From a virus, in IMG/VR virus record IMGVR_UViG_3300023174_003901, positions 1 to 64,000 of that record: a stretch of 64,000 bases of DNA. The stretch is one strand, 5' to 3'. Position 1 is the first letter of the stretch; every line of letters begins with the position of its first letter. Below, one piece after another: positions 42,415-52,000 of the stretch. The notes under the pieces were generated by a model. The model worked only from the letters and a program-made list of their open reading frames with translations. It had not been told where the DNA came from and ran no database searches. A program made the translations under genes and the position numbers.

Positions 42415-43983
42415 ATGGCCACTCAAGCGCAGATTGATCTTTTCTTACAGTATTTTTTCCAGTCTTGGAACAACTCAGACCAAAGTCGTGGTGCCTACAA
42501 CAATGCCATAGCCATAGCAGAAACAAGAACAGGTTTATTAGTTGGAAGATCAATTGGTCCTGATGGCCAAATATTAAATATTCCTGGCGTAATCGATTCG
42601 TCACTGATTCCTACTTTTCAAAGTTTAACAGGAGGCCGGGCTGTGGTCAGTTCGGGTGCCATTGTAGGTAATGCTAATTTGGCTCGAGATGAAGGAGCCA
42701 ACGCCACACGCCCACCGGTAGGACAGGAAATAGTTACTCCTACCGGCCGTATTGAACCTGCAGGAGAGGGATCAGGCACAAATGCTACAACTACCCCTAC
42801 TACTGAAAACAATCCCACAGCAGGCACAGATGCCAATGTGCGACCAATTAGTCAAACACAGGCAATTAACAATCAAAGCAATAGAGCCACAGCCGGTGCA
42901 GGACAGGCCACAGCCGGTTTTGCCGCAAGTGATCCTCGTAGAACAGATACAGGTGGTCCAGGTGCCGGCGCAAGAGGAGATGACAATACTCCACAAACAC
43001 CAAGTGTTGTGGTCAACAGATTGAATGATCTTTACGCTGCCAAAAACAATTACATACGCGAACGATCAAACGTGCTCGACGACTATTTTAGTTACACATA
43101 TTCTCTCAGTTGGTATCTAACCACGCCTGTTTCTTATAACTCAACTATTGATAGTATCAAACAAAGTCTCAACGGATATTACTTGTTGGCGCAAAGTGGA
43201 GGAGCAGGTACTGCACCGGGTGTAAGAAAACCAGCACCTGGAATTGATATTTATTTTCCGGCATACGATAAAAAATATCAAGACACGGTGCCTGGAAGCA
43301 CAGTAACTGGAGCGGAACGCAGTCCTTATTTTAACCTGGACTATTATCTGGATAATCTAACAATTGAAACTGCCTATTCAGCCGGTATCAATTCTGGTGG
43401 TCCAATGACCTATAAAAATATATCATTTACTGTCAGTGAGCCCAATGGAGTTACACTGCCATTAAATCTTTATCGTGCTGTCAATGAAGTATATGCCCAA
43501 ACAGTTACAAAAAGTTCTGATGCTGGTTCTTTTGTAAATTATGCATCTGCAATGTACTGCCTGGTCATACGTTTCTATGGCTATGACGAACAAGGAAACT
43601 TAGCACTACCAATAAAGAACGGTGTGGGGAGTACCGATCCCAATGCCGCTGTGGAAAAATTTATATTCTACCAACAAACCAGTTTGAATTATTCAGTGGG
43701 TAGCAAGTTGACAGAATATCGAATTACTGGAGCCTCGCCATCTACCAATATTGGATTCAGTGTTAACCGGGGTAGTATTCCTTTCAACATGCAGTTTACG
43801 GGGGCCACAGTAAAAGATGTGTTAGTTGGTCAAGTGAAACAACAGACAGCAAGTCAGGCTGCAGGAGACAATACTAGAAATGGTAAGCCGATTGCCTCAG
43901 CACCACCAGGAAATTCAAACCCAACACCAACCGATTCTCAACTACCCGCAATTGATGTTGCAACCGCAGGAGGAAATTTTTAA
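42415..43983 (+). CDS. Hub-like baseplate protein, 522 aa
   Basis: Residues about 75-190 form a long flexible G/T/N/Q-rich linker. The C-terminal part has beta-rich features (YFSYTYSLSWYLT near 225, AMYCLVIRFYGYDEQGN near 385, IPFNMQFTGATVKDV near 460). Gene order in contractile systems puts the central hub (gp27-like) between the LysM protein and the gp5 spike, which fits this gene or the next. It overlaps the next start (TAATGG), so both are coupled. No T4 homolog can be claimed from sequence. Confidence 0.6.
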   Translation: MATQAQIDLFLQYFFQSWNNSDQSRGAYNNAIAIAETRTGLLVGRSIGPDGQILNIPGVIDSSLIPTFQSLTGGRAVVSSGAIVGNANLARDEGANATRPPVGQEIVTPTGRIEPAGEGSGTNATTTPTTENNPTAGTDANVRPISQTQAINNQSNRATAGAGQATAGFAASDPRRTDTGGPGAGARGDDNTPQTPSVVVNRLNDLYAAKNNYIRERSNVLDDYFSYTYSLSWYLTTPVSYNSTIDSIKQSLNGYYLLAQSGGAGTAPGVRKPAPGIDIYFPAYDKKYQDTVPGSTVTGAERSPYFNLDYYLDNLTIETAYSAGINSGGPMTYKNISFTVSEPNGVTLPLNLYRAVNEVYAQTVTKSSDAGSFVNYASAMYCLVIRFYGYDEQGNLALPIKNGVGSTDPNAAVEKFIFYQQTSLNYSVGSKLTEYRITGASPSTNIGFSVNRGSIPFNMQFTGATVKDVLVGQVKQQTASQAAGDNTRNGKPIASAPPGNSNPTPTDSQLPAIDVATAGGNF

Positions 43984-45653
43984 TGGCTGATGTAGTTTTT
44001 GCTGAAAATGGTGGCGGTGCGGCATTTGGTAATCCTAGTATTACCAGGCAAGGTCGTGCCGGTGGTGCCACACAAGTGGCCTCTACTGCTACTACTGCCC
44101 CGCCCAATGCCAGCGCGGCACCAAAACCTTCTACACCTACTGTGGGCACCGGACTTGTGGCAGCCCTGAACAATTTTCAATTAAACTTATTGAAGGGTGG
44201 ACAGATTGAGATTGCTGACATTTATGAAATTCAATTTCCTGATGTACGTTTTGGTAAAATTATTTCTGATGCATCAATTGTACCCCCAGGCGGTCTTGAC
44301 AAGGGACTGGCTGTTGGTGCCGCAGGCGGCTCTGCCGCTGATAAACTTTTGCCTAACAAGCAAAGTATGGATCCAAAATCTCGGGCTCGGGCAGCCAGTG
44401 CAGGACAACAGATTGTGCAATTTATTGACCAGGTCATAAGAAGTAGCAGTTACATACAAGATCAATCTGGAGAAATTTGGAATCAATCAATTGGCAAATG
44501 GGAAAAGTCCACTGCAAGAGCACAACAGTTTGCTTGGTTTCAAGTGCTTTGTAATATAGACATACTGGGATATGATTACAAAAGAAAAGATCATGCCTAT
44601 CGCATGGTGTTTACTGTTGTACCTTTTGAAACTCCTATGTTGAGCACCTACTTCCCATCAGGCAAATACAGAGGAGTTCACAAGTCATATCGATACTGGT
44701 TCACAGGCGAAAACAATTCAATTATAAGTTTTGAACAGTCATTTAACAATCAATGGACACAGGCCATTACAGGAACCACCTCACCAGACACGCGAGTACA
44801 AAAAGCCAATTTCCAAGCCAATCCAAATTATCAAGAAACTTGGAAAACCAATGTGTTTCCTGCCAGTGGTCAAAGTAATCAAGGTGGCGACAAATATACC
44901 AATGAGCCAGGTGCCAACGCCGCAGATTTTTTGTACACTGCGGACCTGGCCACAGCAAAAATAACCATAGTGGGAGATCCTGCATGGTTACCTAGTCCAT
45001 TGACAGATTATGTGTCCCCAGAAATGTTTACAACATCACCTTTCCTGGCTGACGGAACCATTAACTCAGTAGCAAGTGGAGCATATTTTCAAATTACATT
45101 CAACACCCCGGCTGATTACAATTTACAAACAGGATTAATAGATCCTTCTACTGCACCTAGTGGCACTGGTAATAGTAACACAGTGTCAACTGTATATGTC
45201 GCAACCAAAGCAACACATATATTTAAAAGTGGTAAATTTACCCAAGAACTCGAAGGTGCTTGGGTCACATACGATGCAAGTGTACAAACCAGCGCATCGT
45301 CTTCTGCATCTTCTGCTGTTCGAGAAACAAAAACCCCAATTGACAAGGCGTCTCGACAACGACAACAGCAACAGGAAACACAAAATCGAGCAGTTGGATC
45401 TCAGCAAACAAGTTTGGGCAAAGGCGTACAACAAATTCTACATCCTGTTGACGTGCCGCCCACTGCCAGTGATGCTGAGTTACGTGGATCACCTGCTTAT
45501 ATTGAAGCCCGCAAGGCAGGCAAGATTGATGCGCAAGCATTAGAGATTGCAAGAGCCGCGTCGGCTGCTGGTACAAACAATAATCAGGGCACCGCACTTC
45601 CTGGCATACGTACAGGACCACAGAGAATAGTTAAAGATGGTAATCCCGGATAA
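43983..45653 (+). CDS. Second hub-like baseplate protein, 556 aa
   Basis: After an A/P/T-rich N-terminus, residues about 60-80 (QIEIADIYEIQFPDVRFGKI) and HAYRMVFTVVPFETPMLS (near 205) form hub-like strands. The motif ITIVGDPAWL (near 325) is a common signature of gp27-type hub proteins. The C-terminus is helical and Q/S/A-rich. Together with the 522-aa gene it takes the gp27 position, just before gp5. It may be the true hub; the two could be unequal hub components. Coupled by start/stop overlap to the gene before it. Confidence 0.65.
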   Translation: MADVVFAENGGGAAFGNPSITRQGRAGGATQVASTATTAPPNASAAPKPSTPTVGTGLVAALNNFQLNLLKGGQIEIADIYEIQFPDVRFGKIISDASIVPPGGLDKGLAVGAAGGSAADKLLPNKQSMDPKSRARAASAGQQIVQFIDQVIRSSSYIQDQSGEIWNQSIGKWEKSTARAQQFAWFQVLCNIDILGYDYKRKDHAYRMVFTVVPFETPMLSTYFPSGKYRGVHKSYRYWFTGENNSIISFEQSFNNQWTQAITGTTSPDTRVQKANFQANPNYQETWKTNVFPASGQSNQGGDKYTNEPGANAADFLYTADLATAKITIVGDPAWLPSPLTDYVSPEMFTTSPFLADGTINSVASGAYFQITFNTPADYNLQTGLIDPSTAPSGTGNSNTVSTVYVATKATHIFKSGKFTQELEGAWVTYDASVQTSASSSASSAVRETKTPIDKASRQRQQQQETQNRAVGSQQTSLGKGVQQILHPVDVPPTASDAELRGSPAYIEARKAGKIDAQALEIARAASAAGTNNNQGTALPGIRTGPQRIVKDGNPG

Positions 45654-45662
45654 GGAAAAGCA

Positions 45663-47174
45663 ATGGCAGAAAATCTAGAGCGAAGTTCAGGAAGAGCAGA
45701 AAATTTTAAATTTGATCGCGGCGGCCAAATTGCCGACGTGGGTCCGTTTGTGGGCGTGGTCAAAAACAATGTGGACAGCATTCGATCTGGTAGACTATGG
45801 GTATACATTGAGCAGTTCAGCGGAGACAATCCAGAAGACAATGCCAGCGGCTGGCGCCTGGTCAACTACTTGCCTCCTTTCTACGGTGTTACAGAAAAAA
45901 CCAGTACCAGTGTGGGCACAGGAACCTATCCAGGCAATCAACAAAGTTATGGCATGTGGTTTACTCCCCCAGACATTGGCACACGAGTGCTGTGTTTCTT
46001 TGTGAATGGTGATCCTAACCTTGGCTACTACCTAGGGTGTATACCAGACCCTGGTGTGAATCGCATGATTCCAGCCATTGGTGCTGTTCCTAAAAGTCAA
46101 TATGTTCCTGGCAACAAAGCACAGACTGCTTATTTTGCAAACTCACCACAATTGCCAGTGACCGAAATCAACAATGAAAACGAACAGATTGATAAAAATC
46201 CCAAGTTCTATGAGCAACCTAAACCAGTTCATTCAGTACAGGCCGCAATATATTTTCAGCAAGGGTTAAACAACGATCCTGAACGTGGTCCCATTGGATC
46301 AAGCGCACAACGAGAAAGCCCTAGCACGGTTTATGGTATATCAACTCCAGGAACACCCATTTATGCTGGTGGTCAAGATCCCAACACAATTCGTAAACAA
46401 CTGAGCGAAGGCGGAGTGAGAGATGCTGACGTTCAAGTGATCGGTCGCTATGGTGGCCACACTCTGGTCATGGACGACGGCGACCTTGATGGCAACAATG
46501 CGTTGTTCCGCATGAGATCGGCCAAAGGTCATCAGGTCATGATGAACGACTCAGCAGACTTTATCTACATTGCTCATGCCAATGGTCAAACCTGGATTGA
46601 ACTAGGAGTTGAAGGCACAGTGGATGTGTATTCCACAAACAGTGTAAACGTTCGCACAGAAGGCACAATTAACTTACACGCTGACAAAGACATCAACATG
46701 TATGCTGGAGGCAACATCAGTATGAAGAGTGGCGCGGCCACCAACATTGGTGCAGTGACCACAATGAATCTAGCCGCTGAAGCAGGCATGACCTTATACA
46801 GCACAGCCGCTCTAGGAGTTCGCAGTGATGGTAGTTTGAGTCTGCAAGGTGCAACCAGTTCCTGGCAAGGCGGAACAAAACTAGCACTCAAGGCAGGACG
46901 TATTGATCTCAACGGTGGGTCAGCCAAAACGGTAACACCTCCTAAACTGTATCCCAAGCGTACTCTTGATGATACTACTTTTAACAACAGCACAGGTTGG
47001 CAAGTTAAAACAGGTGCTCTAGAAAGTATTGTCACCCGGGCACCCACACATGAGCCCTATCGATATCACAACCAAGGGGTGAGTGTGGTAGTAGATTTTG
47101 TTGATGGACAGCCTACACCACCGCCCACGGCCGAACCTGTGCCCGCAGGATGGAATTTTCAAGTCAAGTCATGA
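45663..47174 (+). CDS. 5: Baseplate hub spike (gp5/VgrG-like), 503 aa
   Basis: N-terminal OB-fold like T4 gp5: VGPFVGVVKNNVDSIRSGRL, then MWFTPPDIGTRVLCFFVNGD and YYLGCIPDPG. C-terminal region (residues about 330-400) has the repeating beta-helix pattern of gp5/VgrG: GTVDVYSTNSVNV, GTINLHADKDINMYAGG. A central GHTLVMDDGDL/FRMRSAKGHQVMMND segment is also typical. T4 gp5 (575 aa) has a lysozyme domain between; none is seen here. AAGGAAAA precedes the ATG. Confidence 0.88.
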   Translation: MAENLERSSGRAENFKFDRGGQIADVGPFVGVVKNNVDSIRSGRLWVYIEQFSGDNPEDNASGWRLVNYLPPFYGVTEKTSTSVGTGTYPGNQQSYGMWFTPPDIGTRVLCFFVNGDPNLGYYLGCIPDPGVNRMIPAIGAVPKSQYVPGNKAQTAYFANSPQLPVTEINNENEQIDKNPKFYEQPKPVHSVQAAIYFQQGLNNDPERGPIGSSAQRESPSTVYGISTPGTPIYAGGQDPNTIRKQLSEGGVRDADVQVIGRYGGHTLVMDDGDLDGNNALFRMRSAKGHQVMMNDSADFIYIAHANGQTWIELGVEGTVDVYSTNSVNVRTEGTINLHADKDINMYAGGNISMKSGAATNIGAVTTMNLAAEAGMTLYSTAALGVRSDGSLSLQGATSSWQGGTKLALKAGRIDLNGGSAKTVTPPKLYPKRTLDDTTFNNSTGWQVKTGALESIVTRAPTHEPYRYHNQGVSVVVDFVDGQPTPPPTAEPVPAGWNFQVKS

Positions 47175-48625
47175 ACGTTTTTAAGTTTATTACCCCAACA
47201 GGTCAACAAGTTGAATTGACAGGACCAGCCGGGTCCACCTACGATCAAGCCCTGGCTGTTTTTAATCAACAATCAGCGACTGGTAGCCTAACAGGACTAC
47301 GAGCCGGTGATGTGTTGAACAGTTTAATACAGGCCAAAGGTGGTCTTGCTACAGCCTTGAGTCAAGTTACAGGATCGATCACCCCCGGCACGCTGTCACA
47401 AATTGCTGGGGCTGTAACAAAAATACCAAATTTGCCAGCATTGAATCCCACTACAATATCAACTTTTGTTAACACGCCAGTACTGGCAGGCAGTACAGTA
47501 GGTCCACTATCAACAACACAAGTACAAGGATTACTTTCGTCTACTGCCGCTTCAGTGAATCAGCCGGCTACAGAAATTACCAACGAAAAAGGTCTGGGCA
47601 CATACGGACTCACACCAGACCAATTGCAACAGGCAGGCTTAATCAAGCCCGGCACAGCAGAATTGATCAATCAAGACCCTGCAACCTTGGTCAGCACTCT
47701 CAGTAGTCCCACAGTATGGACTGGAGTAGGTGGTGCAGACAGTCTGGATTCTGTACTAGCAAATCCAGTCCTACAAAGTGCGGCGCAACAAAGCACATTA
47801 GCAACCAGTTACAACAACCTATCTGATTTAGGAATTGTATCTACCACTACAAATAACCTACTGAGTTCCAACACAGATCTGGGTGCAGTGGTCAACAATG
47901 CGGCCAACTATGGTGTTAGTGCTACTACTGCCTGGTTAAACAACACAGTGGGCGGTAGTGAAATTGGTCAATTGACCACATCTGCTATTCAATCTGTGTT
48001 TGGTATAAATTTTAGCACAGTGAACCAATCTGTCAGCGGCGGAGGTAATCCTTTACAAACAGGTGTTCAAACTCCTAGAGGATTTTCCAACACAGTGAAT
48101 CGTTCAGTGATAGATGCTAGTTTTAACAGTATTATTGGCAACAACAAAATCCCCAGAAATATATTTGCCAATCCCAGTTTGGGAATTGACATACGAACAC
48201 AGGCTACCCAACTCAGCACAATCAATCAATCAGCATCAATACTACTCACACAGTTGGCATCAACTGCTGCCGGTGTTGCCGCGTTGTCTCAAATACCAGG
48301 AGCAGATAATATCCTGAGTCTGCTCAAATCAGGTCAGGGACTTGTGAGTGAAATAAAAGGTGCCGCCAACTTGCTTGATCAAGCAAAAAACTTACCCGGT
48401 GTTGGTGCACTGTTAAAAGATGTACCTGGATCAGGAGAAGTGTTAGCAGGCCTCCAGCAGTACGGAACAGCAATATTCACAGAAGGACTCGATGCGTTAG
48501 GTTTGGATGTTACATCAATCACAAACTTTGATGTTTCGGAGTTGCTGGGAGGTGCAGATCAAGTGATAGAAATTGCACAAGAGTATGCCGCTGAGGCCTT
48601 TGAGTTTATTAGTAGTTTCTGGTAA
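47171..48625 (+). CDS. Unknown structural protein between gp5 and gp25, 484 aa
   Basis: Starts at ATG overlapping the gp5 stop (ATGA), preferred to an in-frame start 21 bases upstream. It is rich in S, T, N, Q, A and L, largely helical and without cysteine. The segment GLGTYGLTPDQLQQAGLIKP followed by LSSPTVWTG recurs, from memory, in phage tail proteins near cell-wall hydrolases; no catalytic residue is visible. The C-terminal ~100 residues are hydrophobic-helical. A tail-tip or baseplate role is inferred from its position only. Confidence 0.6.
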   Translation: MNVFKFITPTGQQVELTGPAGSTYDQALAVFNQQSATGSLTGLRAGDVLNSLIQAKGGLATALSQVTGSITPGTLSQIAGAVTKIPNLPALNPTTISTFVNTPVLAGSTVGPLSTTQVQGLLSSTAASVNQPATEITNEKGLGTYGLTPDQLQQAGLIKPGTAELINQDPATLVSTLSSPTVWTGVGGADSLDSVLANPVLQSAAQQSTLATSYNNLSDLGIVSTTTNNLLSSNTDLGAVVNNAANYGVSATTAWLNNTVGGSEIGQLTTSAIQSVFGINFSTVNQSVSGGGNPLQTGVQTPRGFSNTVNRSVIDASFNSIIGNNKIPRNIFANPSLGIDIRTQATQLSTINQSASILLTQLASTAAGVAALSQIPGADNILSLLKSGQGLVSEIKGAANLLDQAKNLPGVGALLKDVPGSGEVLAGLQQYGTAIFTEGLDALGLDVTSITNFDVSELLGGADQVIEIAQEYAAEAFEFISSFW

Positions 48626-48633
48626 TTTAGGAA

Positions 48634-48641
48634 CATAAATA
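48634..48641 (+). promoter_or_regulatory. Late promoter motif CATAAATA abutting the gp25 start
   Basis: CATAAATA ends five bases before the ATG at 48647. AGGAA lies 12 bases before the ATG, inside the promoter, so it would not be in an mRNA that starts at the usual point. Confidence 0.7.
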
Positions 48642-48646
48642 CTTGT

Positions 48647-49021
48647 ATGGCCACATTTATCGGTTATAGCACCATCAATCAATACAAGAAATTTACTCTC
48701 ACTGACGGTGAATTAGTCAAACGTGATCTTCTCAATGCCTTTAATATTCGTCAAGGCTCTTTGCCTGGGCGACCTGACTACGGATCTACGTTGCTGGACT
48801 ATATTTTTGAAAATCAAGACACAACCACAGAACGTGCCATCATAGCAGAAATACAACGAATTGCCGCTGGCGATCCAAGAATTTACATTAGTGATTTGAA
48901 CTTTTATCCTCAAGAAAACGGAGTCTTGATAGAATTGCAAGTGCAGATTGTTCCAGGTACTAACACTGAACAATTGAGCATATTTTTTGACCAAGCAACA
49001 AGACAAGCCGGCTTTGTATAA
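48647..49021 (+). CDS. 25: Baseplate wedge protein gp25-like, 124 aa
   Basis: The protein matches the GPW/gp25 family: VKRDLLNAFNIRQGSLPGRP, YGSTLLDYIFE, ISDLNFYPQENGVLIELQV. T4 gp25 is 132 aa, nearly the same. It is the core wedge component next to the sheath and works with gp6. A late motif ends five bases before its ATG. Confidence 0.95.
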   Translation: MATFIGYSTINQYKKFTLTDGELVKRDLLNAFNIRQGSLPGRPDYGSTLLDYIFENQDTTTERAIIAEIQRIAAGDPRIYISDLNFYPQENGVLIELQVQIVPGTNTEQLSIFFDQATRQAGFV

Positions 49022-49040
49022 CTACGCCGTTTATTTTTGC

Positions 49041-49048
49041 AATAAATA
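49041..49048 (+). promoter_or_regulatory. Late promoter motif AATAAATA before gp6
   Basis: AATAAATA lies 16 bases before the gp6 start at 49065, in the 43-base gap after gp25. The spacing leaves a short leader of about ten bases. Confidence 0.6.
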
Positions 49049-49064
49049 AAAGAAACGGACTACT

Positions 49065-52000
49065 ATGGCACGAACTACTAGACAAACAGTTGTATTTGGC
49101 GTTGAAGATTGGAAAAGAATCTATCAAACCTATCGCGAAGCAGACTTCCAAAGTTATGACTTTGAGACCCTGCGCAAGAGTTTTGTAGACTACATACGTC
49201 AATACTATCCTGAAAGTTTCAATGACTACATTGAAAGTTCAGAATTTATTGCCATGCTAGATGTGATTGCATTCATGGGTCAAGCCATGAGTTTCCGCAA
49301 TGATTTAAACACCAGAGAGAACTATCTAGGCACAGCCGAACGCAGAGACAGCGTGGTCAAACTGGCCGAACTGGTCAGTTACACTCCCAAACGCAACCAG
49401 GCCGCACAAGGGTATCTCAAAGTATTCAGCGCACAAACTACAGAAAACGTCACTGACTTTAATGGCGTTAATCTAGCCAACGTTACCATAAACTGGAATG
49501 ATCCTACCAACTTCAATTGGGTTGAGCAGTTTACCGCTATTCTCAATGCAGCCTTGGTCAACACACAACGTGTGGGTCGTCCAGGCGCTAAACAAACTGT
49601 TGTAGGAGTTGATACATCCGAATACAGTATCAATCTTGTGCCAGGATTTTTGCCAGTGATTCCTTACACTGCCACTGTAGATGGCATCAACATGCCATTT
49701 GAGGCAGTGAACTCAACATCTGTAGGTCGTGATTATGTGTATGAGCCTAGTCCTTTACCCAACGGCATTTTTAATGTGCTGTTCCGTAATGATCAACTGG
49801 GTTTTGCCAGTGCCAACACCGGTTACTTTTTTTACTTCAAACAAGGTGTATTACAAAGTCAAGATTTTAATCTTGGCGAGCGCATTGCCAATCGCACAGT
49901 CAACATCAATATTGAAGGAGTCAACAACGAAGACCGTTGGTTGTATCAGTTAGACACTGTGGGCAATGTACAATACGAATGGCAGTATGTACAAAGTGTG
50001 TATGCCGCTGCCACAGAACAACTAGCCCCTGATCAAAGAAAACTATTTTCAGTAGTCAGTAGAACCAATGACCAAATTACGCTGACCTTTGGTGATGGTG
50101 TATTCAGCACTATACCAGTGGGAACGTTCCGTGCTTATGTTCGCGCTTCAAATGGATTACAGTATATTATCAATCCTGAAGAAATGCAAAGTGTGATCAT
50201 ACCTATCAGTTATGTAAGCCGCACTGGACAACTTGAAACAATCACATTCACCTGTGGTATCACACAACCTGTGTCAAATGCACAGCCTCGAGAAACCATT
50301 GACGAAATCAAACAACGTGCTCCTGCTAGATACTACACACAGAACCGCATGGTCAACGGCGAAGACTATGTTAATTTTCCCTTCACACTTTACAATTCTA
50401 TTATCAAGAGTAATGCAGTAAATCGTGCCAGTATCGGAACGTCAAGATATCTTGAGTTAGTGGACAACACCGGCAAATACTCAAGTACCAATACTTTTGG
50501 CAGCGATGGTGCCTTATGGGAAGAAAATCAATTGCCAACTTTTGATTTCACCTGGCTAACACGCAACGACATTGCCACTGTGATTACCAACAATGTTCAA
50601 CCTTTACTGGCCTCCACTGGGTTGAATCAATTCTATTATGCAAACTTTCCAAGACCTGATCTTGTTGTACTGAATTTTACCTGGAATCAAAGCACAACGT
50701 TGGCCAACGAAACCACAGGTTATTTTGTAAATGCATCAGGAAACCCTGCAGCCATCGGAACCTACAGTAGCACTGTTAGCAAATACATACAAATTGGATC
50801 TTTGGTGCAATTTGTTCCTCCTGCTGGTTACTACTTTGACAGCAACAATCGACTCAAATTAGGAACACCTTCACAAGACAATGACAAGTTGGTCATCTGG
50901 GCCAGCCCCATGGCAATTGTGACAGACGGAACCAATCAAGGTCAAGGCAACTTTAGCAACGGCACAGGTCCAGTTACACTCAACAACTTTGTGCCCACAG
51001 GTGCTATTCCTGTTGCAGTTATTCCGCTGTTTGTGACCAACTTGCCTAACACCGTAGTCACCAGTATTACTGATCAAATTTTATTGTATCGCAATTTTGG
51101 CCTGGGCTACGACAACGAAACTGCTACCTGGTATGTAATTACCAGCACCAATTTAGCAGTAGATGCACCGTTCAGTTTGGCCAATGCACAAAACACATCA
51201 GGAACCAATCAGGATGCTAGTTGGCTAATTGAGTTTGTGACCAATGGAAGCACGTACACAGTGACTAGCCGGGCGCTGTTTTATTTGTTTGGCTCAGTGC
51301 TACAAACTAGATTCTTCTTTGAAACTGATCAACGCATCTATGACAGCCGCACAGGCACAGTAATTGCTGACTTTGTGAATGTATTAAAAACCAATTCTAG
51401 ACCTGATGTAAATATTCCTTTGCCTGGTGATATAAAAATGGCCATTGTCGGCCAACCAGTAGAAAGCGATGGTTATGTTGATGACTATCAGGTGTTTGTG
51501 AGTTATCAAGACTCAGACAATGACGGAGTACCCGATGATCCAGATTTCTTTGATGAAATTGTAGCCCCTAGCGTGAACCCTAGTACCAAGTGGGTTTTCT
51601 TTGAAAAGACCGTGGACTTTGACAATCTACAACGCTATCTTTTGGTTGACCCTGGGCGGGTAAATTCTGAATATGCTACCAAAGATGATGTTGAAGCGGT
51701 ACTGTTGCAGTTTGTACCTGGACAGATATTTTATGCATACGATCAGGTCATAACAGTTGGACCATTGGCCGGCCAAACAGGTGCCTTCTATGAACTAGTT
51801 ATCAGTGGAACAGGTGTGCGTAGCCTGGTTGAAGCGTCAGGCGACTGGCTGGCAAGAGTTGGCCGACAGAGCCTATATTATCAATACAGACACAATGCCG
51901 CATTGACCAGTAGAATTGATCCAGGTACCACCAATATCATTGATGTGTATGTGGTCAATCAAGCCTACTATACTGCCTATCAAAATTGGTTAAGAGATGT

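Noticed and set aside
45663-47174. Lysozyme domain in the gp5-like spike
   Set aside because: No glutamate/aspartate lysozyme motif lies between the OB-fold and the beta-helix.
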